From: Methylotenera sp.
Lineage (GTDB): Bacteria > Pseudomonadota > Gammaproteobacteria > Burkholderiales > Methylophilaceae
Assembly: GCA_021732365.1 (NCBI GenBank)
Contig: JAKFVD010000020.1
Span: 83,815 to 147,814, forward strand
DNA: 64,000 bases
Reading direction: 5' to 3'
The position numbers and the translations under genes are program-made. This document shows, in pieces, positions 17,353 through 26,349 of this stretch. Below the pieces are notes generated by a model. The model did not search any database. It was not told the origin of the DNA and saw nothing but the letters and a program-made list of their open reading frames with translations. Each line of letters opens with the position of its first letter. The first letter of the stretch is position 1.

Positions 17353-17477
17353 CTAAAAATGCCAAGCACTAAGCCAGACAAGGCGCGCGTAAAAAATACT
17401 GACGCCGCATACAAGTAGTATGTAAGGAAGTATTTTTTAGAAGTAACGCAGTATGGCGACGTGGTTGGCATTTTTAG
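17353..17477. repeat. MITE-like inverted-repeat element between ureB and ureA
   Basis: 125 bp bounded by perfect 13-bp inverted repeats (CTAAAAATGCCAA at 17353-17365, TTGGCATTTTTAG at 17465-17477). Nested inside are a second perfect inverted repeat (AAAAAATACT at 17391-17400, AGTATTTTTT at 17429-17438) and a small CATAC/GTATG hairpin. It has no coding capacity. It starts 2 bases after the ureA stop and would fold into a long hairpin in the ureA-ureB mRNA. It resembles non-autonomous extragenic repeats. I saw no second copy in the window. Confidence 0.8.
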
Positions 17478-17478
17478 C

Positions 17479-17781
17479 TTATGGAATTGGGTGGTGGACG
17501 GTGACTAACTTGGTGCCGTCGGGAAAAGTCGCTTCAATTTGAATGTCTGGAATCATCTCTGCAATACCTTCCATCACATCATCGCGCGTCAATAAGGTGG
17601 CGCCGTAACCCATCAAATACGCCACGGTTTGGCCGTCACGCGCACCTTCCATAATGGCGGCAGAAATATAAGCGATGGCTTCTGGATAATTTAATTTTAG
17701 GCCGCGTGCCTTGCGTCTTTCTGCCAGCAGGCCTGCGGTAAAAATCAATAGCTTATCTTTTTCTCTTGGTGTTAGTTCCAT
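17479..17781 (-). CDS. ureA: Urease gamma subunit UreA
   Basis: 100 residues, the standard length. It starts [20 protein letters not shown] and contains the diagnostic [20 protein letters not shown] and [24 protein letters not shown]. It is a structural subunit packing on UreB/UreC. It lies downstream of ureD; the short inverted-repeat element follows its stop by one base. Confidence 0.97.
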   Translation of the reverse strand: MELTPREKDKLLIFTAGLLAERRKARGLKLNYPEAIAYISAAIMEGARDGQTVAYLMGYGATLLTRDDVMEGIAEMIPDIQIEATFPDGTKLVTVHHPIP

Positions 17782-17834
17782 TGCGTTAATTCCATCGTAT
17801 TAACTTTTGCCTTTTTAACTTATTGAGTTTAATT

Positions 17835-18728
17835 TTAGGTATTCCAAATACGCGGCCTGGCGGCTGAACGGCTTGCATACCATGGCCGTAATAGTTGCCA
17901 AAGCCCTTCAAAATAATGCCTTGCTGATTGCGCAGACATGCCAATATAGCGCGCCGAAAAAACTTCTGGCAACGCGCTGACGCCAAATTTAGCTTTGCTA
18001 TCGGATGCGTTATCTATTTCAAATTGCTGGCATTGCGCAAATAATTCGGCGGGCACAGCGCCTGCTGCAATCACAAAACTGGCGCTCACTACATTGCTAC
18101 TTAACCCTATTTTTGAGTGAAAAAATCGCTCATTGGCCTGTAAATGTGCACTTTCTTGCCAAATGGTTTTATCTGCACGTTTAATCACTAATTTCTGTTT
18201 TAATTTACCTGTTTGCCAAGTTTCGCCTTTGGCCTGCCTGCCAAAACACAAGATTTCCCAGCCTGCATATTTCGCATCTATGCCAAGCTGAATATCCGCC
18301 GAAAAGTTGACTATTGAGCCATCAAACAAAATATTTTCTTGCGGCAACCACTCTAGGCTGGATTGATCAGTCAAATCAAACTGCAAATGCTGGCTGGCTG
18401 GTGCCCCGTTCGCTTTATACCATTTGCCTGCACCAGGCGTTGTCAGCAATGCGCTGGCGTTGGATTGCATACTCACGTTTAGTATCAGCTCATCACCACC
18501 CGCCACGCCGCCCGGCGGATGAATGATAATACCGTGACATATGCTTTCGCCTTCTGGATACAGCGTTTTCTGTATCACCAGAGGGCCGCTATGTTGCTTT
18601 TTTGCCAGATAACTACGGCCGTTTTTTTCACTAAAATTAAGTGTTAAGTTTGCCAGCCAATGTGCAGGTTTTATCGCATTTGAATGCGTTTGTACATTTT
18701 TAGTAACACTTAAATAATCATCATCCAT
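17835..18728 (-). CDS. ureD: Urease accessory protein UreD
   Basis: 297 residues. It scaffolds apo-urease for nickel delivery with UreF and UreG. Family blocks seen: HSGPLVIQKTLYPEG, IIHPPGGVAGGDEL, ALLTTPGAGKWYKANG and WLPQENILFDGS. The C-terminal WQLLRPWYASRSAARPRIWNT is the usual ending. It is the first ure gene, 39 bases after urtE, so ure genes are probably read through from the transporter operon. Confidence 0.95.
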   Translation of the reverse strand: MDDDYLSVTKNVQTHSNAIKPAHWLANLTLNFSEKNGRSYLAKKQHSGPLVIQKTLYPEGESICHGIIIHPPGGVAGGDELILNVSMQSNASALLTTPGAGKWYKANGAPASQHLQFDLTDQSSLEWLPQENILFDGSIVNFSADIQLGIDAKYAGWEILCFGRQAKGETWQTGKLKQKLVIKRADKTIWQESAHLQANERFFHSKIGLSSNVVSASFVIAAGAVPAELFAQCQQFEIDNASDSKAKFGVSALPEVFSARYIGMSAQSARHYFEGLWQLLRPWYASRSAARPRIWNT

Positions 18729-18767
18729 GCCTTATGATGCCACAAAACACTTGAACATTTGCGGCAA

Positions 18768-19457
18768 TTAAACCGACAAATAGCCTTTAATTTTTGCAGC
18801 ATCCACTTCACCCTTTTTGTCTTCATGGATAAATTTGCCTTTATCAATCACGATAATACGGTCGGCGATTTCCATGGTAAAACTTAACACTTGCTCAGAC
18901 ACAATAATGGTGATTTCGCGCATTTTGCGAATCTCGTTCAACACTCTGGCGATATCTTTAATAATCGAAGGTTGAATGCCCTCGGTCGGCTCATCCAAAA
19001 GTAGCACTTTAGGATTAGTCACCAACGCACGCGCAATCGCTAACTGTTGTTGCTGTCCACCTGAAAGATTGCCACCTTTGCGGTGGCGCATGTCATACAG
19101 CACTGGGAAAAGCGCAAAAATATCCTCTGGAATCTGGCGTGTTTTGGATTTCTCTAATCCGGTTTCGATATTTTCTTGTACCGTCATGCTGGGGAAAATC
19201 ATGCGACCTTGCGGCACATAGGCCAAGCCTTTGGCCACACGCTCATAACTATCTGCACCTTGCAGGTTTTCACCATCTACAATAGCTTTGCTGCTTTTGC
19301 TGGGCAAGATACCCATTAACGATTTAAACAAAGTGGTTTTACCCATGCCGTTGCGGCCCATAATGGCCAGTGTTTCGTTTTTTTCTGCCTTAAAATTCAA
19401 GCCGTGAATCACTTGGCTTTGGCCATAACTAACTTGTAGATTTTCTATTTCAATCAT
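18768..19457 (-). CDS. urtE: Urea ABC transporter ATP-binding protein UrtE
   Basis: 229 residues, LivF-like ATPase. Walker A is GRNGMGKTT, the signature is NLSGGQQQQLAIARAL, and Walker B is VLLLDEPTEGIQPSI. With UrtD it powers import through UrtB/UrtC. The assignment to urea or short amides rests on the complete urtABCDE order beside urease and formamidase genes; in Methylophilus the equivalent genes have been named fmd. Confidence 0.95.
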   Translation of the reverse strand: MIEIENLQVSYGQSQVIHGLNFKAEKNETLAIMGRNGMGKTTLFKSLMGILPSKSSKAIVDGENLQGADSYERVAKGLAYVPQGRMIFPSMTVQENIETGLEKSKTRQIPEDIFALFPVLYDMRHRKGGNLSGGQQQQLAIARALVTNPKVLLLDEPTEGIQPSIIKDIARVLNEIRKMREITIIVSEQVLSFTMEIADRIIVIDKGKFIHEDKKGEVDAAKIKGYLSV

Positions 19458-19532
19458 GCGAATTCTCCTAATGGTAGCGCTATATTTAATGGCTCAGGTT
19501 AATGACCTAATGTTTTTAATGGCCACTATTTT

Positions 19533-20276
19533 TTAATGACCCAAGTAAACTTCAATCACTTTTTCGTCTTCCTGCACTTTATCCATCGCGCCTTCAGCCA
19601 GAATCTTGCCTTGATGCAATACCGTAACTTTATGCGCGATTTTTTTGACGAATTCCATATCATGCTCAATCACAATTACAGAACGGTTTTTGCAGATTTT
19701 ATTGAGCAAATCCGCTGTTTGGTCGCGCTCTTTCGCACTCATGCCAGCCACAGGCTCATCCAGCATCAGCAGTTCTGGATCTTGCATTAGCAACATGCCG
19801 ATTTCCAGCCACTGTTTCTGACCATGACTAAGCAATGCGGCTTCCATCTCCAGAAAATCCGTTAACATGATTTCATCGGCAATTTTTTTAACCTGCGAAA
19901 CGACAGCATCTGAGCGTTTGAAAAACAGGCTACCCCACACACCGCGGCCTTTTGGATATGAAACCTCTAAATTTTGATAAACCGATAAATTCTCATAGAT
20001 AGAAGGCGTTTGGAATTTACGGCCTACGCCAGCACGCACGATTTCATGCTCGGATAATTTCGTTAACTCGATATTCATAAATTTGATAGAACCGGAAGTG
20101 GATTTTGTTTTACCGCAAATTAAATCCAGTACAGTGGTTTTGCCAGCGCCGTTTGGGCCGATCACCACACGTAACTCGTTTTTGTCGATATACATGGTCA
20201 GGTTATCAACCGCTTTAAAGCCATCAAACGATACCGTTAAGTCTTCAATCGCGAGTACAAAGTCTGTATTACTCAT
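19533..20276 (-). CDS. urtD: Urea ABC transporter ATP-binding protein UrtD
   Basis: 247 residues, LivG-like ATPase. Walker A GPNGAGKTT, signature-region LSHGQKQWLEIGMLLMQ (an LSHGQ variant typical of UrtD) and Walker B LLMLDEPVAGM. It overlaps urtC by 4 bases (ATGA) and precedes urtE with a 75-base gap. Confidence 0.95.
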   Translation of the reverse strand: MSNTDFVLAIEDLTVSFDGFKAVDNLTMYIDKNELRVVIGPNGAGKTTVLDLICGKTKSTSGSIKFMNIELTKLSEHEIVRAGVGRKFQTPSIYENLSVYQNLEVSYPKGRGVWGSLFFKRSDAVVSQVKKIADEIMLTDFLEMEAALLSHGQKQWLEIGMLLMQDPELLMLDEPVAGMSAKERDQTADLLNKICKNRSVIVIEHDMEFVKKIAHKVTVLHQGKILAEGAMDKVQEDEKVIEVYLGH

Positions 20277-21433
20277 GCTTTTACTCCCATCTCTTTAATG
20301 TCGCTAACAGGCGTCGCTTTGACTTTTTCTGCTGGTTGCGTATCTGAAAACTTGCGCAAAAATTTAAACCGTTTGGCATATTTATCGTAGATTCCAGCTA
20401 AACCATTGGGGAAAAACATGACTACTGCGATAAATAAACCACCCATTAAAAATAACCATAATTCAGGATAGGTTTCAGAGAACACGGTTTTGCCGTAGTT
20501 AACCAGTAACGTACCGTAAACCGCGCCAATTAATGACATACGACCACCGACCGCGCAGAAAATCACCATTTCAATCGATGGTACGATGCCGACAAAAGAA
20601 GGTGACATAAAGCCAACTTGCAGTGTAAACATCGCGCCACCTACTGCTGAAATCATCGCTGCGACACAGAAGATAAAAATTTTGAAATTGGATACATCAT
20701 AGCCAGAAAAGCGCACGCGCTCTTCTTTATCGCGCATCGCTAACAGCAGCATGCCAAATTTGCTGTTCAAAATATATTTTGATAACAAGATTGCGCCGAT
20801 TAACAACGCGCCATTCACGTAATAAAGAATGTATTTAGCACTGTCTGTACGCGTGTCCCAACCCAGCATGGTTTTAAGGTCAGTTATACCGTTAACTCCG
20901 CCTGTGTAGCCTTGCTGACCAACGATTAATATGCTTAAAATCAAAGCAATCGCTTGGGTGATAATCGCAAAGTACACGCCACCCACACGGCGTTTAAACA
21001 TGGCAAAGCCAATCAAATACGCAAACAAAGCAGGTATCACCAATATCGCCAGTATGGTTAAGGGTAAACTTTCGAAAGGATGCCAAAACCAAGGCAATTC
21101 AGTGATTTGGTTCCAATCCATAAAGTCTGGAATGCCTGGCGTGGTTTGGATTTTGGTACTGATGGGATCTGAGGCTTCTAGCTTCATAAACATCGCCATA
21201 CCGTAGCCGCCCAAGCCAAAGAAAATGCCTTGGCCTAAACTTAAAATACCGCCGTTACCCCACAACAATACCAAACTCACCGCCACAAAAGCGTAAGTTA
21301 GGTATTTGCCCACCAGATTCAATCTGAAAATATCCACGCCAAGTGGCAGGATGATGAAGATTAAGGCAGCTAATAATGCGAGTCCGATTGCGCCCTGCTT
21401 ACCGCCCACTAATTTATTTAAGGATGCATTCAT
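20273..21433 (-). CDS. urtC: Urea ABC transporter permease UrtC
   Basis: 386 residues, LivM-like inner-membrane permease with about ten hydrophobic helices. The family core GNGGILSLGQGIFFGLGGYGMAM lies near residue 60 and the coupling region DKEERVRFSGYDVSNFKIF near 235. It forms the channel with UrtB. It overlaps urtD by 4 bases. Confidence 0.95.
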   Translation of the reverse strand: MNASLNKLVGGKQGAIGLALLAALIFIILPLGVDIFRLNLVGKYLTYAFVAVSLVLLWGNGGILSLGQGIFFGLGGYGMAMFMKLEASDPISTKIQTTPGIPDFMDWNQITELPWFWHPFESLPLTILAILVIPALFAYLIGFAMFKRRVGGVYFAIITQAIALILSILIVGQQGYTGGVNGITDLKTMLGWDTRTDSAKYILYYVNGALLIGAILLSKYILNSKFGMLLLAMRDKEERVRFSGYDVSNFKIFIFCVAAMISAVGGAMFTLQVGFMSPSFVGIVPSIEMVIFCAVGGRMSLIGAVYGTLLVNYGKTVFSETYPELWLFLMGGLFIAVVMFFPNGLAGIYDKYAKRFKFLRKFSDTQPAEKVKATPVSDIKEMGVKA

Positions 21434-21477
21434 GTTGATTCTCCGTTAATTGTCTTAACCGTTTACTTACGCGCACT

Positions 21478-22395
21478 TTATTTACGCAACTTAGAAGCAA
21501 ACAAGCCTTCTGGTTTCATCATCAATATGCCTACAATCACAAGCAAAGTAGAAACTTTACCCATTGAGCTGGTCATAAAGAATTGAAGAATAGATTGGGC
21601 TTGTGCGATACCGAAGGCTGATGCGATGGTACCCATCAAGCTGGCTGCGCCGCCAAATACCACCACCATAAAGCTATCTACAATGTAAAGCGTACCTGTG
21701 GTTGGCCCTGTAGAAGCAATCGTGGTAAACGCAGCACCTGCAATACCTGCAATGCCGCAACCTAACGCAAACGTAATGCGGTCGACTTTTTTGGTATTGA
21801 TGCCAACGGCACCCGCCATCACCCGATTTTGCACCGTGGCGCGCACTCTTAAACCCCAGCGTGAGCGGTACATAAACATATAAACACCAGCCGTCACCAG
21901 CAACGCAAGAACCATCACAAAAACGCCGTTGATCGGAATATCAATATCGGGAGTTGGTTTAAATGAGCCTAACATCCATTCTGGAAGTTCAGCACTCACC
22001 TCTTTCGCGCCAAAGCTGGAACGAAACGCTTGTTGCATCACCAAGCTCAAACCCCAGGTGGCTAATAAAGTATCTAATGGCCGCTTATACAGATGCCGAA
22101 TCATGATGTATTCAACAAAGTATCCCAGCGCAAAGGCCAGGATAAACGCCAGCACAATGGCGACCAGAAAATAATAATTCACAAATCCATATGTGGCTGC
22201 CACTTTTGACAGCATCACTGTTGTATATGCGCCTATGGTCATAAACTCACCATGCGCCATGTTAATCACGCCCATTTGCCCAAAAATAATGGCAAGCCCT
22301 AACGCCATCAGCAGCAATACGGTGAACATACTCAGGCCAGAAAAGCCTTGCATCACCATAATATTGCCCATATCTGCCATTGAATAATCAAACAT
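21478..22395 (-). CDS. urtB: Urea ABC transporter permease UrtB
   Basis: 305 residues, LivH-like permease. The conserved GLAIIFGQMGVINMAHGEFMTIGAY block is near residue 30, the coupling region RVRATVQNRVMAGAVGIN near 180. About eight hydrophobic helices are seen. The length is the usual ~300, without the long periplasmic N-terminal domain found in some cyanobacterial UrtB. Confidence 0.95.
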   Translation of the reverse strand: MFDYSMADMGNIMVMQGFSGLSMFTVLLLMALGLAIIFGQMGVINMAHGEFMTIGAYTTVMLSKVAATYGFVNYYFLVAIVLAFILAFALGYFVEYIMIRHLYKRPLDTLLATWGLSLVMQQAFRSSFGAKEVSAELPEWMLGSFKPTPDIDIPINGVFVMVLALLVTAGVYMFMYRSRWGLRVRATVQNRVMAGAVGINTKKVDRITFALGCGIAGIAGAAFTTIASTGPTTGTLYIVDSFMVVVFGGAASLMGTIASAFGIAQAQSILQFFMTSSMGKVSTLLVIVGILMMKPEGLFASKLRK

Positions 22396-22524
22396 ACGGC
22401 CTCCTACTTAATTGGAACTTAATAAAGTTACTACTGGAAAACTACCTGCTCACTCGCAGACTGCGACAGCTTAAAGTTAAGCTGCCGCGTCTTTAAATAA
22501 CTAGTCCTTTAAACAACAACTAGA

Positions 22525-23769
22525 CTATTGATAACCTTTTGGGAACGGATCTGGTTTGATGTAGCCAGATGTATAAACCACTTTGGCTTGACCATCTTTG
22601 CCCCATTGACCAATACGCAATTTGGTTGTTAAGTGATGGTTTTTTTCCACTGTTACAGAACCTTCTGGTGCGTCTTTAAATACATAGCCAGGTAATGCCG
22701 CTTGCACTTTATCTACATCAAAACTACCAGCACGCTCAACAGCAGCTTTGTATAACCATGGACCCAAGTAAGCAGCTTGTGTTACATCACCAATCACAGC
22801 GTCTTTACCGTATTTCTTTTTAAAGGCAGCCACAAATTTAACGTTTTCAGGGTTGGTTTGAGATTGGAAATATTTCATTGCTGAGTAGAAACCAGCTAAG
22901 TTTTCACCGCCAATGCCTAATACTTCATCTTCGGTCACTGAGATTGTTAACATGGTTTGTTTAGCAGAATTTAAGCCAGCCGCATTCAACTGTTTAAACC
23001 ATGCCACGTTACTGCCACCCACTACCGCTGCGTAAATCACATCTGGTTTTTTCAGCTTGATTTTGTTAATCACAGAACCAAATTGTGTGTCACCTAGCGC
23101 AATGTATTCTTCACCAACCACTGAGCCTTTTAGGTTTTTCTCAATATGTTTACGGGCGATTTTCATTGAAGTACGTGGCCAGATGTAATCAGAACCAATC
23201 AAGTAAAAAGTTTTGGCTTTTTTCTCTTTGGCAATCCAATCCAAACCAGCAAGAATCTGTTGTGTCGCTTCTTGACCTGTGTAGAACACGTTTTTAGATT
23301 GCTCTAAACCTTCATAGAATGTTGGGTAAAACAGTAAACCATTCTCTTTTTCAAATACTGGCAATGCTGCTTTACGTGAAGCAGATGTCCAGCAACCCAT
23401 GACTGCTGCCACTTTGTCTGAAGCCAATAATTTCTTCGCTTTTTCTGCAAAGGTTGGCCAATCACTGCCGCCATCTTCTTGAATCACTTCAATTTTGCGA
23501 CCCAAAATACCGCCCATGGCATTAATTTGTTCAATCGCTAGTTTTTCAGCCTGAATAGAGCCTGTTTCACTGATGGCCATGGTGCCAGTGGCAGAGTGCA
23601 AAATACCCACTTTTACTGTGGTATCCGTCACCGCCAAACCTGTTGTCATGACTTTATCTGTTGGAAAATCCGCAGCGAATGCGTTAGTTGTCATCAAGCC
23701 AGCCGCCAGTAGTGCGCCGACTAAGGCACCACTCGCTTTCATAAAGCTACGTCTATTTAAAGTACTCAT
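22525..23769 (-). CDS. urtA: Urea/short-amide substrate-binding protein UrtA (FmdD-like)
   Basis: 414 residues. The N-terminus has a twin-arginine signal (NRRSFMKASG then a hydrophobic stretch ending NAFA), so it is probably exported folded. The mature part is a type I periplasmic binding protein: VKVGILHSATGTMAISE, EDGGSDWPTFAEKAKKLL and GCWTSASRKAALPVFE are hallmarks of UrtA. It delivers urea or short amides to UrtBC. It follows fmdB by 100 bases; no copy of the shared operator was found in that gap, so read-through from fmdA is likely. Confidence 0.95.
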   Translation of the reverse strand: MSTLNRRSFMKASGALVGALLAAGLMTTNAFAADFPTDKVMTTGLAVTDTTVKVGILHSATGTMAISETGSIQAEKLAIEQINAMGGILGRKIEVIQEDGGSDWPTFAEKAKKLLASDKVAAVMGCWTSASRKAALPVFEKENGLLFYPTFYEGLEQSKNVFYTGQEATQQILAGLDWIAKEKKAKTFYLIGSDYIWPRTSMKIARKHIEKNLKGSVVGEEYIALGDTQFGSVINKIKLKKPDVIYAAVVGGSNVAWFKQLNAAGLNSAKQTMLTISVTEDEVLGIGGENLAGFYSAMKYFQSQTNPENVKFVAAFKKKYGKDAVIGDVTQAAYLGPWLYKAAVERAGSFDVDKVQAALPGYVFKDAPEGSVTVEKNHHLTTKLRIGQWGKDGQAKVVYTSGYIKPDPFPKGYQ

Positions 23770-23869
23770 TACGATCTCCTAATATTAAAAAAAACCACAT
23801 TTACAACTCAATAAAACTGAATTACTTAACCCTTTTAAAACCTTAAAAATGCATGCGCTAGCATATTGT

Positions 23870-24235
23870 TTAATGCCCCAGCATCCATGGCCTTGCGGTC
23901 TTTTTGGTTTGCATCTGCAATGCAGGCGCACCAGTCGTTGGGTTCACTTTTTGTGCTGGTTTAGAAATATCGCCATCTTTACTTGATTGACAAGTGTGTG
24001 AGCCAGAACAACCACAACTAGAGCGTCTTGCGACGCGTGGCTCGTTTGCAGATTTTTCATTGCGCTCATGTGCATCGCGTTGCGATTTACCCAACACAGC
24101 TAAGCGCGGTACAGACAAAATGCGCGGACTTTCTGCGCCACAAGATCCGCAATTCATTGGCAAGCTAGATTGGCTCATGGCTCTTAAAGCGGTAAAAACA
24201 CCGCAATCGTCACATGCATATTCATAAAGTGGCAT
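23870..24235 (-). CDS. fmdB: FmdB-type zinc-ribbon regulatory protein
   Basis: 121 residues from ATG 24235. That start has a perfect ribosome site (AAGGAGG) 7 bases upstream; a longer frame to 24268 would begin inside fmdA. MPLYEYACDDCGVFTALRAM followed by CGSCG forms the FmdB zinc ribbon. A second Cys cluster (SSCGCSGSHTCQSS, about residue 77) is present. In Methylophilus methylotrophus FmdB was proposed to regulate the amidase/formamidase genes; the biochemical role is not settled. Confidence 0.92.
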   Translation of the reverse strand: MPLYEYACDDCGVFTALRAMSQSSLPMNCGSCGAESPRILSVPRLAVLGKSQRDAHERNEKSANEPRVARRSSCGCSGSHTCQSSKDGDISKPAQKVNPTTGAPALQMQTKKTARPWMLGH

Positions 24236-24245
24236 CAAAACCTCC

Positions 24246-25469
24246 TTAAGTCGCTTTAGCCGTATCAATGCCTTTGGTCACCATAATTTTTGGGCCATCG
24301 GCATTCGGTTTAAGGTCGAAATCAAAAATTTCGGTTGGCAGCCACAAAGTGGCACAGGCATTTGGAATATCCACAATGCCACTGATATGGCCTTCGATTG
24401 GCGCAGTACCCAGAATAGATAAGGCTTGCGCGCCGCTGTAACCGAATTTTTTCAGATATTCAATGGCGTTTAAGCAGGCTTGGCGATACGCCACATGCAC
24501 ATCTAGATAATGCTGTTTGCCTTGCTCATCTACCGAAATACCTTCAAAAATGATGTAATCGCGATAGTTTGGTGTGAGTGGACTTGGTTGGAAAATTGGG
24601 TTTTTAATGCCGTATTTTTTTACGCCGTCTTTGATTAAGCTGACTTTTAAATCTAAATAGCCCGCCATTTCAATCGCACCGCAAAAAGTAATTTCGCCAT
24701 CGCCTTGTGAAAAATGCAAATCGCCCATTGAAAGGCCGCCATCTTTCACATACACAGGGAAGTAAACTTTAGAACCCTTAGTTAAGTTTTTGATGTCGCA
24801 ATTACCGCCATGATCGCGCGGCGGTACAGTACGTGCGCCTTCCATACCGGCTTTTTTAGCAGCATCGCCTGTTAATTTGCCCATTACGGCAGATTTAGGT
24901 TCTGGCGGCAGTGCAAGAGCAGGCACGCGGTCAGGATCTGTAGCAATCAAATCACCTTCGCGTTTGTTCCACGTTTCTAATAACTCTTTTGAAGGCAAGC
25001 AGCCGATTAATCCTGGGTGCATAATGCCAGCAAATTTCACATTCGGCACATGGCGCGATGTGGTGTAAATGCCATGAAAATCCCAGATGGATTTACGCGC
25101 TTCAGGATAATGGTCGACTAAAAAACCGCCGCCATTTTCTTTGGCAAAAATACCGTTAAAGCCCCATTGGCTATCTTCAAATGTGCCAACATCCAAAATC
25201 TCAACCACCATCAAGTCACCTGGCTCAGCGCCTTCAACACCGATTGGGCCGCTTAAATAATGCACTTGCGTTAAATCCACATCGCGTACGTCATTCGCGC
25301 TGTCGTTGTTGCCGATTTGTCCGCCAGTCCAATCCATACATTCCACGCGGAATTCATCGCCTGGTTTTACCATCGCAATCATGGGTAAATCTGGATGCCA
25401 ACGGTTATGAATCTGGCCGTCTTGTTCCCATGGTTTTTTATCTAAATCTAACTTAACGATTGTTTTCAT
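24246..25469 (-). CDS. fmdA: Formamidase FmdA
   Basis: 407 residues, the family length. A cytoplasmic zinc-type amidohydrolase of the FmdA/AmdA family that splits formamide (and, more slowly, short amides) to formate and ammonia, giving a methylotroph both carbon/energy and nitrogen. Family blocks: KPGDEFRVECMDWTGGQIGN, DLMVVEILDVG, FAGIMHPGLIGCLPS, RDHGGNCDIKNLTKGSKVYFPV and GDLHFSQGDGEITFCGAIE. It leads fmdA-fmdB-urtABCDE-ure and has the shared operator about 170 bases upstream. Confidence 0.95.
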   Translation of the reverse strand: MKTIVKLDLDKKPWEQDGQIHNRWHPDLPMIAMVKPGDEFRVECMDWTGGQIGNNDSANDVRDVDLTQVHYLSGPIGVEGAEPGDLMVVEILDVGTFEDSQWGFNGIFAKENGGGFLVDHYPEARKSIWDFHGIYTTSRHVPNVKFAGIMHPGLIGCLPSKELLETWNKREGDLIATDPDRVPALALPPEPKSAVMGKLTGDAAKKAGMEGARTVPPRDHGGNCDIKNLTKGSKVYFPVYVKDGGLSMGDLHFSQGDGEITFCGAIEMAGYLDLKVSLIKDGVKKYGIKNPIFQPSPLTPNYRDYIIFEGISVDEQGKQHYLDVHVAYRQACLNAIEYLKKFGYSGAQALSILGTAPIEGHISGIVDIPNACATLWLPTEIFDFDLKPNADGPKIMVTKGIDTAKAT

Positions 25470-25606
25470 TTATTTCCTCCTACTTAAATTCAGCTTAATT
25501 TAGGCTTACTTAATTTGGGTTCGCTTCAAAAGTCTTAAAGTAATTCAAAGAAAACTCAGTGTTTAAAAGTTAACGGATAAACTGCAATGAGTTTTTCTAT
25601 ATGTGT

Positions 25607-25651
25607 AGATTAGTGATGCTTGAGGTTGATTGAAATACGTCAAAGTGCGTA
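25607..25651 (-). promoter_or_regulatory. Operator and promoter of fmdA
   Basis: TACGTCAAAGTGCGTA (25636-25651) lies exactly 23 bp upstream of TAATCT (25612 down to 25607) on the minus strand. The same TAGATTAG(T/C)GAT block and the same spacing occur at the porin promoter. Binding by the LuxR-type regulator at 6065-7012 is inferred. Confidence 0.7.
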
Positions 25652-25721
25652 GTTGATTATTGCGATTGAATGCCTGAACTGTGTTAATTTCAGATAGCGC
25701 ATTTATGAATAGGGTAACAAA

Positions 25722-26192
25722 ATGTATCTACAAAACAGCGCATTAAAACCAATGTTTAAATTTTATAAAACCCCTCAAAAGGCTTGTTTTTACTTGCTTT
25801 CTGCGATTTTTTTCTGCACCGTTTTTGAGGCTGCTGCTGCAGATTGGACATCGATTAGTCAAGATAAAAACAGTGAAATGCTGGTGGATATGGATTCTTA
25901 TAATGAATCGGATGGCTTGCCTTATATCAGCTCAAAAACGCTATTTTCAAAGCCACAAAACGATCGCAAAAATGGACTTAATTTTAGCTACAGCGAAAGC
26001 CATTCCACCACCCAATTTAACTGTACTTTGCATACCTTTAAAGATAACGCCACGCAGTTTTACAGCGCCAATAAAAAATTGGTCGGCAACAAAAAAAGCG
26101 ATGGTTTATTTAAGCCAATTAGTGCTGGCTCAAAATATGCCGCACTTGAAAGCCTTGTTTGCCAAGTGCATAAAATGGTTGGTGGTAGCTAA
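25722..26192 (+). CDS. Exported protein, surface-adhesin E-like
   Basis: 156 residues. The N-terminus (FKFYKTPQKACFYLLSAIFF ... EAAAA) is a signal peptide, and the mature part WTSISQDKNSEMLVDMDSY has the pattern of the small surface-adhesin protein E domain found in many betaproteobacteria. Two Cys (about residues 113 and 148) could form a disulfide. The start could also be the second Met at 25752. The function is unknown. It is divergent from fmdA. Confidence 0.7.
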   Translation: MYLQNSALKPMFKFYKTPQKACFYLLSAIFFCTVFEAAAADWTSISQDKNSEMLVDMDSYNESDGLPYISSKTLFSKPQNDRKNGLNFSYSESHSTTQFNCTLHTFKDNATQFYSANKKLVGNKKSDGLFKPISAGSKYAALESLVCQVHKMVGGS

Positions 26193-26224
26193 AATTAAGT
26201 TTTATAGAAGCCGTTAGCTAAAAC

Positions 26225-26304
26225 TTAACCCATAAAATAGGTTAAATTTTTTGCTTTAAAAACACTAAAGCCCAAATTTGCAATGACGCTTCATTTGGGC
26301 TTTA
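26225..26304. terminator. Two hairpins between the adhesin-like gene and the porin
   Basis: First, TTAACC / GGTTAA followed by a T-run (about 26226-26250) in the plus direction. Second, TAAAGCCCAAAT / ATTTGGGCTTTA (26266-26304) with a 15-base loop, placed to end the porin transcript on the minus strand. Confidence 0.6.
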
Positions 26305-26349
26305 GGTGTAGTTTGCTTTAAGTGTGGTTAAAACTAACTACCATACCTT

